Below, one piece after another: positions 36,728-46,432 of a DNA stretch of 64,000 nt. Both the position numbers and the translations under genes were made by a program. The notes beneath the pieces were generated by a model, which had not been told where the DNA came from, did not search any database, and saw nothing but the letters and a program-made list of their open reading frames with translations. This DNA is from Nitrospirales bacterium (GTDB lineage Bacteria; Nitrospirota; Nitrospiria; Nitrospirales; UBA8639), in NCBI GenBank assembly GCA_029261295.1, contig JAJDBP010000038.1, positions 19,038-83,037 of the forward strand. Direction: 5' to 3'. The number at the start of each line of letters is the position of its first letter. The first letter of the stretch is position 1.

Positions 36728-38158
36728 ATGCCGTTTAACTCCCTTATTTTTGCCGTATTCCTCCTCAGTGTCTTTTTGTTCTATTGGAGCTTACCCAGCA
36801 AGCCCCTAGGAATACGCAATGCCTTTCTCCTAATCGCTAGTTACATCTTTTATGGGTGGTGGGATTGGCATTTCCTAGGTCTCATCTTGCTTAATTCTAC
36901 TGTAGATTATGTTCTTGGGTTGTCATTACATCAGACACAATCGAATCGAGGGCGGAAAATCTTACTAGGAATAAGCCTCACAACCAACTTAGGAATACTC
37001 GGATTTTTCAAATATTATGATTTCTTCATCGATTCGGCCATGGAAGTTCTTCAGGCAATCGGGTTACAGGCAAATTTTCATACCCTGGCAATTATTTTAC
37101 CCGTGGGAATTTCGTTTTATACGTTTCAGACGCTCAGTTATACCATTGATATCTATCGCAGGAAAATCGCTCCAACACATAATGTCATCGCATATTTTGC
37201 CTTTGTCAGCTTTTTCCCACAACTCGTTGCTGGCCCTATCGAACGCGCTAGTCACCTTCTCCCTCAATTTCTACAAAGAAAAAATTTTGATCTAGAACAA
37301 GCAAAAGATGGATTACGGCAAATTCTATGGGGGCTCTTCAAAAAAACGGTGATTGCAGACAATTTAGCCCCGTATGTCGATAAAATATTTTCGAACTATG
37401 AAACCTATCCTGGACCAATGTTGCTCTTGGGCACACTCTATTTTGCTGTCCAAATTTACTGTGACTTCAGCGGATATTCGGATATGGCGATAGGCACAGC
37501 CCGCCTTTTTGGATTTGACCTCAAACGTAATTTTGCTTACCCCTATTTTTCAAGAGATATTGGAGAATTTTGGAAACGGTGGCATATTTCCCTCTCCACC
37601 TGGTTCCGCGATTATGTGTATATTCCTCTGGGTGGGAATCGAACAAGAACAACTATCCAGCACTTCACAAATATCATTCTCACCTTTACGATTTCTGGGT
37701 TTTGGCACGGTGCGAACTGGACCTTTGTTATATGGGGCTTCTTGAATGGCTTGTACTACCTCCCGCCCGCCATACGAGGCCCCCATACTCATCAGACAGA
37801 AGTTGTGGCAATGGGACGTTTTTTTCCAACTCCACTAGAATTTTTTCAAATCTGTAGAACGTTTATCCTCATAGCATTCGCATGGATTTTTTTTCGTGCC
37901 ACATCCTTTTCCCATGCCATAGGCTTCATTTCTCACATCGGAACGAGTAGCTGGCTTGCCCCATTACGACACACAAAAGGCCTATGGTATGTCCTTCTTA
38001 TTATTGTGATTGATTGGGTGCAGCGAGAAAAACAACATCCCCTAGAAATTTCGAATTTACCGCGATACACACGCTGGGTGATTTACTATATTATTTCAAT
38101 TCTGGTTCTCTTTTTAGGCAAAACTGGCCATGTCCCATTTATCTATTTCCAATTCTAA
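36728..38158 (+). CDS. MBOAT family O-acyltransferase (AlgI-like)
   Basis: A 476-residue integral membrane protein, with about 11 hydrophobic helices, that transfers acyl (usually acetyl) groups to exported polysaccharide. Family signatures: SFYTFQTLSYTIDIYR, FFPQLVAGPIERA, YCDFSGYSDMAIGTARLFG, FWKRWHISLSTWFRDYVYIP and the catalytic His327 in SGFWHGANWTFVIWG. The 3' end overlaps the next gene (SGNH-like protein) by 29 bases, matching the AlgI-AlgJ/AlgX arrangement in which the MBOAT protein brings acetyl groups across the membrane and an SGNH protein passes them on. Confidence 0.92.
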   Translation: MPFNSLIFAVFLLSVFLFYWSLPSKPLGIRNAFLLIASYIFYGWWDWHFLGLILLNSTVDYVLGLSLHQTQSNRGRKILLGISLTTNLGILGFFKYYDFFIDSAMEVLQAIGLQANFHTLAIILPVGISFYTFQTLSYTIDIYRRKIAPTHNVIAYFAFVSFFPQLVAGPIERASHLLPQFLQRKNFDLEQAKDGLRQILWGLFKKTVIADNLAPYVDKIFSNYETYPGPMLLLGTLYFAVQIYCDFSGYSDMAIGTARLFGFDLKRNFAYPYFSRDIGEFWKRWHISLSTWFRDYVYIPLGGNRTRTTIQHFTNIILTFTISGFWHGANWTFVIWGFLNGLYYLPPAIRGPHTHQTEVVAMGRFFPTPLEFFQICRTFILIAFAWIFFRATSFSHAIGFISHIGTSSWLAPLRHTKGLWYVLLIIVIDWVQREKQHPLEISNLPRYTRWVIYYIISILVLFLGKTGHVPFIYFQF

Positions 38159-39356
38159 ATTCAAAAAACATGCTTGGGGAGAAATTTGGCTCTTCCTGAG
38201 ACACATTCTGACGTTTCTTTTTCCATTTCTGATTATCGGCCTGATCCTGGAGTTCGGCTTATGGAAAACAGGCGATGTATGGTCTCCACAATACGCCCTT
38301 CGCCAGCAACAAGAATCGGCCAATGAATCCATATACGGCCCTCGGTTTTTTTCTGACCAGTTTAATATTTATAAATTGTCTGGCATTCGATATCGACATC
38401 CCACCATCTTAGTCATTGGAAGTTCTCGAGTCATGCAAATACGGGACATCATGTTGCATCCACTGGAAACAGCGTTTTACAACGGAGGAGGCTTACTCAG
38501 AAATGCCTTTGACCTTGAAGCTTTTGCAGACATACTCGTGCGTGAAGAACTACCTTTGCCTAAAGTCCTAATTATTGGCATTGATCCTTGGTGGCTTCGG
38601 ACAAACTATGGGAAAACTACTTGGCTTCATGACTCGGATGAACGCTTTAGCTTTGCGGGACACATTGAAGCATTCCGCCAAATCGTTAAAACGGGTGCTC
38701 TCCAAAAAGTGCTCTCAGCAACTTCGTCATTAAAAAGTCCAGTCTTCGGTCATGATACCATTGGAACATTCGCTCGGATCGATGGAACCGGATTCAGGAA
38801 GGACGGAAGTAGCCTCTACCCTCCAAAAGTGTTTTTAGAATTTATTAAAACACCTGTCTACATGGACAGAGAATCTCCTTCGATTATTGATCGCATACAA
38901 ATGGCAAGGAGAGAATTCTCGCTTCCAGCCGTTATTGATGAAAAGCGAGTTAACCTTATCGTTAAAGCCTTGTCCCTCATCCAAAAAAAAGGCGTGGAGG
39001 TGCATGCCTTCATGCCTCCATTTTCAACAGAAGCATTTGAAGCACTCGAAAAGAGTACCCCTTTGAAGCAGTGGTGGAATTACTACAAAAATGAATTCCC
39101 TAAGATACTAGAAAAAAACAATATTTTGACCACCGCTCCAGTCTCTCATCCTGTTCAATTCGATTTAAATGACACGTACATGTTTGACGGATGGCATCCC
39201 AGCGAAGTGTATATAGGTCATCTTGTGAAAAGAATGATTGAACAAGCTCCAGATTCAAGTTACTTAAAAAACGTAAAAACTGAGAACCTCACGGCACTGA
39301 TCGAGAAAGCTTCGATTCCACTCGCCTTTCATCTCCCTAGGACCTCCTCCCCTTGA
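38130..39356 (+). CDS. SGNH-like acyltransferase partner of MBOAT
   Basis: A 408-residue protein with an N-terminal membrane anchor (ILTFLFPFLIIGLILEF) and an SGNH-hydrolase-like domain: TILVIGSSRVMQI holds the nucleophile Ser, and MFDGWHPSEVY supplies the Asp and His. Its overlap of 29 bases with the MBOAT gene and its topology suggest the AlgJ/AlgX-type periplasmic partner that completes O-acylation. Not closely recognisable as AlgJ by sequence, so the enzyme role is by motif and context. The polysaccharide substrate is unknown. Confidence 0.75.
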   Translation: MSHLSISNSKFKKHAWGEIWLFLRHILTFLFPFLIIGLILEFGLWKTGDVWSPQYALRQQQESANESIYGPRFFSDQFNIYKLSGIRYRHPTILVIGSSRVMQIRDIMLHPLETAFYNGGGLLRNAFDLEAFADILVREELPLPKVLIIGIDPWWLRTNYGKTTWLHDSDERFSFAGHIEAFRQIVKTGALQKVLSATSSLKSPVFGHDTIGTFARIDGTGFRKDGSSLYPPKVFLEFIKTPVYMDRESPSIIDRIQMARREFSLPAVIDEKRVNLIVKALSLIQKKGVEVHAFMPPFSTEAFEALEKSTPLKQWWNYYKNEFPKILEKNNILTTAPVSHPVQFDLNDTYMFDGWHPSEVYIGHLVKRMIEQAPDSSYLKNVKTENLTALIEKASIPLAFHLPRTSSP

Positions 39357-39501
39357 ATCATTTTTAAAAGTACCATACTAAATAAGAGAATACTCAAAGG
39401 AACTTCATAGGCCAAAGCTTACCAAATGGTAAGGGAACGCCTGAAGTGTTTTTTGTACAATAAGGCCACTGTTCATATTCTTCATTGGCTAGGGTTCATC
39501 C

Positions 39502-40338
39502 ATGCCCTCGTACTTGAATTTTCTCAATATCTTCAGGGATCAGAATATTCCACCAACCCTTCCAAGAAAATTTCGCCAACTCCAAAAACCACTAGGGTTG
39601 ATCCTCCAAATGGCTCTTGTTAAAAAGTTTGGCTCATTTGGGATGAAGCAACATTTTGATCTCATTACCAGGCCCCAATATGCCTATGGCATGTTGCGAG
39701 CAGCCGTGTTGGCCAAACAACTAGGAAAACAATCCACCACAGTGTGCGAATTTGGAGTGTGGAATGGGGACGGCTTGGCTAAAATGGTGAAGATTGCTCA
39801 AAGGATTACCAAAGAATATGGAATCCATTTTAATATAGTGGGGTTTGAATCTGGTGAAGGCCTTAGTCCCTCCCTTACGCATAAAGATCACCCAGAGATT
39901 TGGGCACCTGGGACATTCGCATCAACCAATATTCATGACCTCGAACAACGATTTCAAGGTAAAGCAAAATTCAAAATTGGGAAAATTGAAGACACAGTCG
40001 ATGGATTCCTGAGCGATGCGATTCTCCATAAATCCCCTATTGGATTTATCGCCATTGATGTTGATCGATACCAGGCGACAGTATCAACCCTCCGAGCATT
40101 GAAAGGTTCAGCCGAAAAATATCTTCCCACGGTCAGTGTCTATTTGGATGATATTGCTCAATATGAATCAAACAAATGGTGTGGGGAACTTGCTGCGGTC
40201 CATGAGTTCAATGCAATCCATGATATGCGGAAGATTGATGAAGACCGTACGCTATATGACCGTCCCATCACTAACGCCAAATGGCATAAAAAAATGTTTG
40301 CGATGCATTGCTTTGATCATCCTTCGAGACAAGAATAG
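39502..40338 (+). CDS. Putative class I methyltransferase-like protein
   Basis: A 278-residue protein. VCEFGVWNGDGLAKM matches the SAM-binding GxG loop position, followed by FNIVGFESGEGL for the acidic strand and IGFIAIDVDRYQATVSTLRAL and VSVYLDDIAQYESN for later strands, the pattern of TylF/macrocin-O-methyltransferase-like proteins. Upstream start uncertain; the first 35 residues (PSYLNFLNIFRDQNI) are weakly supported. Stands alone after the MBOAT pair. Substrate unknown; a small-sugar or glycan methylation is the contextual guess. Confidence 0.65.
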   Translation: MPSYLNFLNIFRDQNIPPTLPRKFRQLQKPLGLILQMALVKKFGSFGMKQHFDLITRPQYAYGMLRAAVLAKQLGKQSTTVCEFGVWNGDGLAKMVKIAQRITKEYGIHFNIVGFESGEGLSPSLTHKDHPEIWAPGTFASTNIHDLEQRFQGKAKFKIGKIEDTVDGFLSDAILHKSPIGFIAIDVDRYQATVSTLRALKGSAEKYLPTVSVYLDDIAQYESNKWCGELAAVHEFNAIHDMRKIDEDRTLYDRPITNAKWHKKMFAMHCFDHPSRQE

Positions 40339-40390
40339 AGGTAAGACCCAGAGGCAATTTCAAAGATTTTTTTCACTTACCACTGCGCAT

Positions 40391-41539
40391 CTACCCTTTC
40401 TTCCTAAGTATGTTCTGGAGATGATCCGCTACCAATTGTGCGAGGGCATCAGAACCTTTTGGCACCACATGCACATGATCATCAAACGCCCAATCTTTTC
40501 CAGAGAGATGGGACGATGCATCAATTACAATAGCTTCTTTTGCAGCTGAAACCTTCCGAACAATTTCATCCAACTGATCAAAGGTCTCGACCAACGCTTT
40601 ATGACTTAACCCAACATGGTGATAGTCAATCCGTTTTCGTTGTTCTGGTGTAAGCACCTTGGTTCCCTTGGGGAGGCGCGCTTGAGTCATAAGAATGGGT
40701 TCAGCTCCAATATTACGAGCCAAATCAACAAACATTTCCATCGCAAGCTGATATTGTCGAAAGCCGTTAGGGTTGAGAATGGCGATAGAATTTTGTGTAT
40801 CGCCTGCCTTCCGCAACCCTTCTTTCCCAAATTTTAATTTAGTCTTGTAATAGATTCTTCTTAACACGGTGTAGAGTTGCGACCACTCACAAAGCCACCG
40901 ATCAATGAAGCTGTTATTGTGGATGCGCGGATCAAAGCCCTGGAGCGAAGGACGCAGCGTCCGCAGAACGGGCTTGGACGAGCTGAAGTATTTGATGTCA
41001 TTCCACCCATTATAAATAAGAGCAAAATCTGGCTGGAACGCATAGCCCTCTGTGAATAATCTTCCAACTGACTCCAAAGAGGTATGCCCGATGACACCGG
41101 CATTGATCACTTCAATGTTCGAAAATCCCCTTTCCTTCAATTTACCTTCTACGCGATGTGGCCAATCTTCTCCCTTAGTACTTTTCGTATCAAAAGCCGC
41201 TGACCCTCCATAAATTATGACCCGAATAATTCCATCAGGTTTGTCCACGTCAAAACTTGCCCCACGATATCCATGTTCATTAATTTCCCATATCAATTTT
41301 TTCTTCTTGCCAAATGGATTATTCACGATCCGCGCTTCTTGCTTAAAGGCATGTCGGGCAAAGATGACAGGTTCATATTGTACTGATCTATTCCTCAATA
41401 CTTCAGGAGTGATTTCTCCATTTTTCACGAAAAGACGAACCCCTGCTTCTCCTAGGAGAATAAGGACTCCAATGGACAGAAAAATTACAAAAGCCGTGAA
41501 TACTCTTTTTCTTGGTAATGAAATCATGATTCCCTTCAT
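40391..41539 (-). CDS. SGNH/GDSL hydrolase family protein, membrane-anchored
   Basis: A 382-residue protein with an N-terminal membrane helix (VFTAFVIFLSIGVLILLGEAG) and an SGNH domain: IIYGGSAAFDTKS (nucleophile Ser), NAGVIGHTSLES, LIYNGWNDIKYF (block III G-x-ND) and FDDHVHVVPKG (Asp and His). Such proteins deacylate or transfer acyl groups on cell-surface glycans. Single gene on the minus strand, convergent with the methyltransferase-like gene 52 bases away. One of three SGNH proteins in the region. Confidence 0.82.
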   Translation of the reverse strand: MKGIMISLPRKRVFTAFVIFLSIGVLILLGEAGVRLFVKNGEITPEVLRNRSVQYEPVIFARHAFKQEARIVNNPFGKKKKLIWEINEHGYRGASFDVDKPDGIIRVIIYGGSAAFDTKSTKGEDWPHRVEGKLKERGFSNIEVINAGVIGHTSLESVGRLFTEGYAFQPDFALIYNGWNDIKYFSSSKPVLRTLRPSLQGFDPRIHNNSFIDRWLCEWSQLYTVLRRIYYKTKLKFGKEGLRKAGDTQNSIAILNPNGFRQYQLAMEMFVDLARNIGAEPILMTQARLPKGTKVLTPEQRKRIDYHHVGLSHKALVETFDQLDEIVRKVSAAKEAIVIDASSHLSGKDWAFDDHVHVVPKGSDALAQLVADHLQNILRKKG

Positions 41540-41590
41540 GCCCCTTTACATTGTCTAGGATTTCCGTGAGGGTATAAACACAGACTGTCC

Positions 41591-42457
41591 CTACTTCCGA
41601 GGAATCCCGTACCTTTCCTTGAAATCCTGACGAAGACTGGAAAAACGTTGGTCACTGTCGAAAATATTTTCAACCCGGAGGAATACCCATTTAACTAAAT
41701 CTTTACGCATAGCCTTATTCAATCGATGCATACCTGCTGCACCAAAATACCCAGATAGGAATGCGAGAAGCTCACTCCGTTCCCCTCGCCCAAGAGTAAA
41801 CGCTCCCTTAACCCAAATCTCTGCCAACATCTTTCCTCGGAGCTTTGACGAAATATTTCCCTGACGAATCCGACCACGTTCACGATCAATGACGACCACA
41901 CTTTTCTGAAAAGACGTATAGTTCTGGGAAATGCAGATTAAATCACGCGGATGTACTTTCGACTCGATCCCCTTCTTGTGCAAGATCCCCATTAATTCAC
42001 CATGTATCCACATGAGACGTCGACGAGTTCGTATTGAGGCATCTCGATACACCTCCACAAATTCTTTTCCAACAACTTCCTCTACCAATATAAAACTTCC
42101 TACAGACCAACCAAAAACCCTGTAGTCTCCCCAAGCCACGGGATTCATCACGGGAATTCCATGAGCACGAAATAACTCAAGGAGTAAGCGTTCACGAGTC
42201 GTATCCGAAATAGGAGATTGGAGTCGACACCATGCATTGAGCACCGCTCTAAAAGGTTGCATTCCAGTTTGTTTGAGAAAATACTTCTTTTTCTGCCCCG
42301 CTACGTCAAGATAAAGCGTACGGACATGTCGCTTGGAAGGACGAGACACCAGCGTTCCAGACGAATAATTGATGAAATCCTGAAATTCAGAAATGCCGAT
42401 AGTTGAGAGGGAAAATCTTTCCCTGTAATTGATGTGTAAGTTCTTATGAAAAAACAT
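41591..42457 (-). CDS. WaaP/Kdo-kinase-like lipopolysaccharide kinase family protein
   Basis: A 288-residue protein kinase-like fold: KKKYFLKQTG (Lys of the ATP site), GSFILVEEVVGKEF (hinge), HGELMGILHKKG and HPRDLICIS, where H-x-x-D is the catalytic loop, and VVVIDRERGR in place of the DFG metal motif. These are the hallmarks of WaaP/RfaP-type kinases that phosphorylate heptose or Kdo in the LPS core. The ATG at 42457 has AGAAGGG upstream; the TTG at 42520 is less likely. Its location among glycan genes supports LPS or polysaccharide phosphorylation. Confidence 0.75.
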   Translation of the reverse strand: MFFHKNLHINYRERFSLSTIGISEFQDFINYSSGTLVSRPSKRHVRTLYLDVAGQKKKYFLKQTGMQPFRAVLNAWCRLQSPISDTTRERLLLELFRAHGIPVMNPVAWGDYRVFGWSVGSFILVEEVVGKEFVEVYRDASIRTRRRLMWIHGELMGILHKKGIESKVHPRDLICISQNYTSFQKSVVVIDRERGRIRQGNISSKLRGKMLAEIWVKGAFTLGRGERSELLAFLSGYFGAAGMHRLNKAMRKDLVKWVFLRVENIFDSDQRFSSLRQDFKERYGIPRK

Positions 42458-42850
42458 GTGCCCTTCTGAAAAGAAGAAGCCGATGGGTTTAGGATAGATA
42501 AAACAAAATAGCAATCTCAATCATGTGATTTTCGGGGACTCACTCTTTAGTCATGAGCCATGAAGTAGTCATACGCCCTAGACACTTCATTGTCGGAAAT
42601 CAAGGAAAACATTACCCTAAGCTGCCATAAACAATCTAATGATTACAAAGTGATAACCGTGCTTTTAACACCACTACTGATTTGGTAAACTATTTTTAGA
42701 ACATTGCTATCAACCTTTGACAATTCCCTAAATATCTGCAACCTTCTAAACACTTACCTCGTTGTATCTATTCAGCCCCATTGTGGGAAAAAGCTGGCCC
42801 TCTTCTTCATTGAATATACCTTATTCTCCCAAAATTGGCTCCTAATATAC
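42458..42850. other. Divergent intergenic region
   Basis: 393 bases between the divergent WaaP-like and phosphoglycerate-mutase genes. Apart from an in-frame but non-protein-like extension of the mutase frame (from 42704), nothing recognisable is seen. Confidence 0.45.
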
Positions 42851-43606
42851 ATGGCAACACTCACAATCCTCCGCCACGGAAAGAGTCTATGGAATAAGGA
42901 GAAACGCTTTACTGGCTGGACAGATGTTGCCTTAAGCAGCTCTGGCATTACCGAAGCCAAGCATGCAGGCCGACTGCTTAGAGCTCGTGGGGTCACGTTT
43001 GATTTTTGCTTTACCTCTTACCTGAATCGTGCCATTGAAACACTTGAAATTGTCCTTGATACTATGCAGTTATCACATATTCCTATTCGCAAAGATTGGC
43101 GTTTGAATGAACGACATTACGGCGAGCTTCAAGGCTTAAAATGGTGGGAAGCCACAAAAAAATATGGAACCAAACAAGTCCTTTCATGGCAAAGAGATTT
43201 TGACACTCCTCCCCCACCTCTTGCCCTAGCTGATCCTCGCTTTCCCGGTAATGACCCTCTCTATACTCACCTAGAGTCTACAGCACTTCCTCAAAGTGAA
43301 AGCCTCAAAGACACGCTTGCACGCCTTCTACCCTTCTGGCACGATGTCGCCATACCCGAACTTCAGCATGGAAAGAACGTCCTTATTGTGGCACATCATA
43401 ATAGCCTACGAGGGTTAATGAAGCACCTGGATAATATCAGTGACGCTGACATTGCGAATATTCGAATCCGCACGGCAGACCCAATATTGTATCAGCTAAA
43501 CGAAACTATGGTTCCTATGAGTCGAGAAAGTCTTAGGCCACGCTCTACATTCAGCCGATTGTCTCAGAAAATATTAGGCCGTTGGCTTCAACGGATCTCA
43601 GGCTAG
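42851..43606 (+). CDS. gpmA: 2,3-bisphosphoglycerate-dependent phosphoglycerate mutase-like protein
   Basis: A 251-residue histidine phosphatase of the dPGM type (3-phosphoglycerate to 2-phosphoglycerate). RHG motif with phospho-acceptor His9 in LRHGKSLWN, FTGWTDVALS, ERHYGELQG (87-95) and the second catalytic His182 in AHHNSLRG. Two deviations from the standard enzyme are visible: RHGKS in place of RHGES, and AHHNS where AHGNS is usual (His183 replaces Gly). These may alter substrate. The start ATG 42851 removes a non-conserved 49-residue extension. Odd position in a glycan locus suggests a specialised phosphatase or mutase on a sugar-phosphate; sequence alone does not say. Confidence 0.8.
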   Translation: MATLTILRHGKSLWNKEKRFTGWTDVALSSSGITEAKHAGRLLRARGVTFDFCFTSYLNRAIETLEIVLDTMQLSHIPIRKDWRLNERHYGELQGLKWWEATKKYGTKQVLSWQRDFDTPPPPLALADPRFPGNDPLYTHLESTALPQSESLKDTLARLLPFWHDVAIPELQHGKNVLIVAHHNSLRGLMKHLDNISDADIANIRIRTADPILYQLNETMVPMSRESLRPRSTFSRLSQKILGRWLQRISG

Positions 43607-43615
43607 GAAGTAGGA

Positions 43616-44329
43616 ATGTCATATCTGAATTTCCAGCGTCTTTCAACCCTTGATCCACAGCAATTTCGATCCGAAAAGCCTTATCCCTGGCTCAATCCTG
43701 AGGGCTTGTTAACTACTGAAGGGCATGAACAACTGATTGCCACCCTTCCAGATGTCTCCTTATTTCAAAGACGTTTTGGAGTCACACGAGCGCATGGCCA
43801 ACAAAGTCATGACCGTTTCACTTTGGAATACCAGGATGATCTACCTCTGTCACCAGCCTGGAAAACCTTCATTGCTGAACTACAAGGGAAGGAATACAAG
43901 ACTTTTCTCCAACGGTTATTCAACGCCAATTCTTTGGAATTAACACTTCATTGGCATTACACACCCAACGGCTGTTCCGTTTCACCTCATTGCGACGCCA
44001 AGCATAAACTTGGGTCCCATATTTTCTATCTCAATACCGAGGAAGACTGGGAAGAAAATTGGGGGGGAGAAACCGTCATTCTTGATGATGAAGGTCAGTT
44101 TGAACGTAAATCAGCGCCAGCATTTGAAGATTTCAAAAATGCCACTGTCTCCAAGGCCAGGGGAAACTACAGTTTATTATTTTGCCGAAAAGGCAATTCC
44201 TGGCATGGAGTGAGAGAAATTCAATGTCCCAAAGACCACATGCGAAAAGTATTTATCGTCGTCATCAATCGATTCACCTTACTTGATCGTGCACGGCGGA
44301 TTTTTCGCAAATCCGCCAAAGAATATTAG
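43616..44329 (+). CDS. 2-oxoglutarate/Fe(II)-dependent oxygenase
   Basis: A 237-residue oxygenase of the prolyl-4-hydroxylase-like superfamily. Facial triad: His125 and Asp127 in SVSPHCDAKHKLGSH and His197 in GNSWHGVREI, with a basic residue further on (RKVFIVVINR) to bind 2-oxoglutarate. It starts 9 bases after the mutase-like gene and is probably cotranscribed. Likely hydroxylates a sugar, lipid or peptide of the surface layer; substrate unknown. Confidence 0.78.
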   Translation: MSYLNFQRLSTLDPQQFRSEKPYPWLNPEGLLTTEGHEQLIATLPDVSLFQRRFGVTRAHGQQSHDRFTLEYQDDLPLSPAWKTFIAELQGKEYKTFLQRLFNANSLELTLHWHYTPNGCSVSPHCDAKHKLGSHIFYLNTEEDWEENWGGETVILDDEGQFERKSAPAFEDFKNATVSKARGNYSLLFCRKGNSWHGVREIQCPKDHMRKVFIVVINRFTLLDRARRIFRKSAKEY

Positions 44330-44392
44330 CTATGATGTCACTTCCCCCCTTGCTATGCAGCCGGATTTCGACCATTCCACATCTCTGAGCTA

Positions 44393-45604
44393 ATGAACAG
44401 CAACGAAAAACGGGCTCGCCTGGGCCTCATTGTCGCTTCGATCTTCTTGGCAGCAATCGGAGGAGAAATCGCTTTACGTGTTCTTTCCCATACAGACAGT
44501 GATGGCAATGTGTACGTTGCTGATCGAAGAATTCGACCATTTCAATTCCCCATTACAAGTCTGAAAGAAAAACTTGAGCATTACAAAACACAAAAAACGA
44601 GTTATACCCATTATGACCCAAATCTTGGTTGGGCCGTGCGACCAAACAGCCAATCTGCTAATGGGTTGTACTATTCCAACAGTGCCGGAGTACGAACCTC
44701 CTCCTCTCGTCAAGAAACCACCCCAAACCCAATGCCCGGCATCTTACGCATTGCAATTTTTGGAGACTCTTTTACGCATGGAGACGATGTTTCATATGAA
44801 GAGAGTTGGGGAACTGTCATTGAAAAAACCATGAATGTCAACGGTCGCCATGTAGAGGTGATCAATCTCGGAGGACAGGGATATGCAATCGATCAAGCCT
44901 TCCTTCGCTGGAGAAAGCATGGGAAGCCGCTTCAACCACACATCGTGATTTTTGGTTTTCAAAATTCTAACGTCAAACGAACGATGAACCTCATACGAAT
45001 GCTATACAGCCCAGGAACAGGAATAATTTTTACAAAACCACGATTCTTACTGAAGAATGACGCACTACATCTCCTTAATGTCCCTACAGTTCAGCCAGAA
45101 AACCTTATTCCTATCTTCAAAGATTTTCAAAATTGGGCATTGAAGGATCATGAGTTCTTTTATCAGGAAGCCAACTATAGTGATCACCCAATTTACGCCA
45201 GTCGACTCGCTTCTTTTATCATGACCGGCATAACCATTAATTTCTCACATAGAAAAAAAGGGTACGACTTTTTTGCCCGCGACTCTATGTCCAGAAAAAT
45301 CGTGTGGCGAATCATTGAAGAATTTAAACGTGAAGTTGAAGCAGAGGGAGGGAGATTTATGATTGTCCATCTCCCAACAAAAAAACCAATCAAACGACTA
45401 CAAAATGGACGACAACTAAAATATCAAGATCTCCTAGAGGAATTAGAGGCTCACTTTAATCTGATCGATCCATCACTAGAGCTCATACAGAAAGCTGAAA
45501 CTTCTTCACTCGAAAACTTAATTTCAAATCGTAGCAGCCACTACTCCGCCGTCGGCAATCAAGTCATTGGAGAAGTGGTAGCCAACGCATTACTGGCGCA
45601 ATGA
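44393..45604 (+). CDS. SGNH/GDSL hydrolase family protein, membrane-anchored
   Basis: A 403-residue protein with an N-terminal membrane helix (LGLIVASIFLAAIGGEIAL) and an SGNH domain: IAIFGDSFTHGDDV (Ser nucleophile), VINLGGQGYAIDQA (Gly block), FGFQNSNVK (Asn block) and SSHYSAVGNQVIGE (His). The acidic partner of the His is not obvious. Such proteins hydrolyse or transfer acyl esters of surface carbohydrates. Follows the oxygenase gene by 63 bases, so the mutase-oxygenase-SGNH trio may form a transcript. Confidence 0.8.
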   Translation: MNSNEKRARLGLIVASIFLAAIGGEIALRVLSHTDSDGNVYVADRRIRPFQFPITSLKEKLEHYKTQKTSYTHYDPNLGWAVRPNSQSANGLYYSNSAGVRTSSSRQETTPNPMPGILRIAIFGDSFTHGDDVSYEESWGTVIEKTMNVNGRHVEVINLGGQGYAIDQAFLRWRKHGKPLQPHIVIFGFQNSNVKRTMNLIRMLYSPGTGIIFTKPRFLLKNDALHLLNVPTVQPENLIPIFKDFQNWALKDHEFFYQEANYSDHPIYASRLASFIMTGITINFSHRKKGYDFFARDSMSRKIVWRIIEEFKREVEAEGGRFMIVHLPTKKPIKRLQNGRQLKYQDLLEELEAHFNLIDPSLELIQKAETSSLENLISNRSSHYSAVGNQVIGEVVANALLAQ

Positions 45605-45610
45605 ATAAGA

Positions 45611-46432
45611 TTAGGGATGGCGAAACCGCTCAAACAGAGAGGAGTCAATCACTTTCCAGTCCTTCTCCAAAAAAGCGCGTTTCATCCATTTGGCCAGAAA
45701 ACATAATTCGACAAAGTTGAAATACGCCTGAAAATCAGGGGCTCCCTGCTTAGACAGAGTGGAAAAAAACAAGGATTGATATGGACCCAGCCAACGGACA
45801 CAAGCTTTGGCCACTCCAATTCCTAAGAGTTGGTTCCCAGCTAATCCATCAACATCCACCACGGAAATCCTCTCATTCCCTTTTTGAAGAATAAAGTTTT
45901 TAAGGACCGGATCGGTATACTCATCACCGACCCAGACCTGCTGCGGCATCAATTTATTAACCGCAACTTGAAGGTCTCGATAGGAGTCTTGAGTTAAGAC
46001 ATTGATTTGTTGAAGAAAACGAAGGTCCTGCATGAGTTTCCCGGGGAAAGACGATTCATTTGTATTAAGTAATATAGGATTGTTGCCATATATGGTGGCA
46101 TAAAATTCCGCAATTTTGATGACTAGGTTCTCATCAACGGATCGAATCGGATTTCCTTCAACATACTCGAGCCAAATCTCATGTTCGTATCGAGCGACAA
46201 GAGGCGGGAAATAGCCACTTTCTCTATAACCCTCGAGAGACTGTTCAATTTCAGTAGCCAAAAAAGAATCGCACAAAATGAGTCGCTTGAATCGGTGACC
46301 ATTGACCGTGACAAAATGGATACCTTTGGCTTTTTGTAGTCTTGTTCCAAATAACCGAGAGAGGAAATATTTAACCCGTTTCAGAAAAAATGGAGAGGAC
46401 TGCTGAATTGATCGACTCAAATCCATCATCAA
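45611..46432 (-). CDS. Kinase-like (APH/WaaP-fold) protein of unknown substrate
   Basis: A 273-residue protein. HEIWLEYVEGNPIR recalls the hinge of kinase folds, and VWVGDEYTDPVLKNFILQ followed by ISVVDVDGLAGNQL resembles the catalytic D-x4-N and metal-binding D of aminoglycoside phosphotransferase-like kinases. The ATP-site lysine is not clear. Could be a sugar or lipid kinase active on the surface glycan. Convergent with the SGNH gene (6 bases between stops). Weak similarity; confidence is for a real gene rather than for function. Confidence 0.6.
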   Translation of the reverse strand: MMMDLSRSIQQSSPFFLKRVKYFLSRLFGTRLQKAKGIHFVTVNGHRFKRLILCDSFLATEIEQSLEGYRESGYFPPLVARYEHEIWLEYVEGNPIRSVDENLVIKIAEFYATIYGNNPILLNTNESSFPGKLMQDLRFLQQINVLTQDSYRDLQVAVNKLMPQQVWVGDEYTDPVLKNFILQKGNERISVVDVDGLAGNQLLGIGVAKACVRWLGPYQSLFFSTLSKQGAPDFQAYFNFVELCFLAKWMKRAFLEKDWKVIDSSLFERFRHP

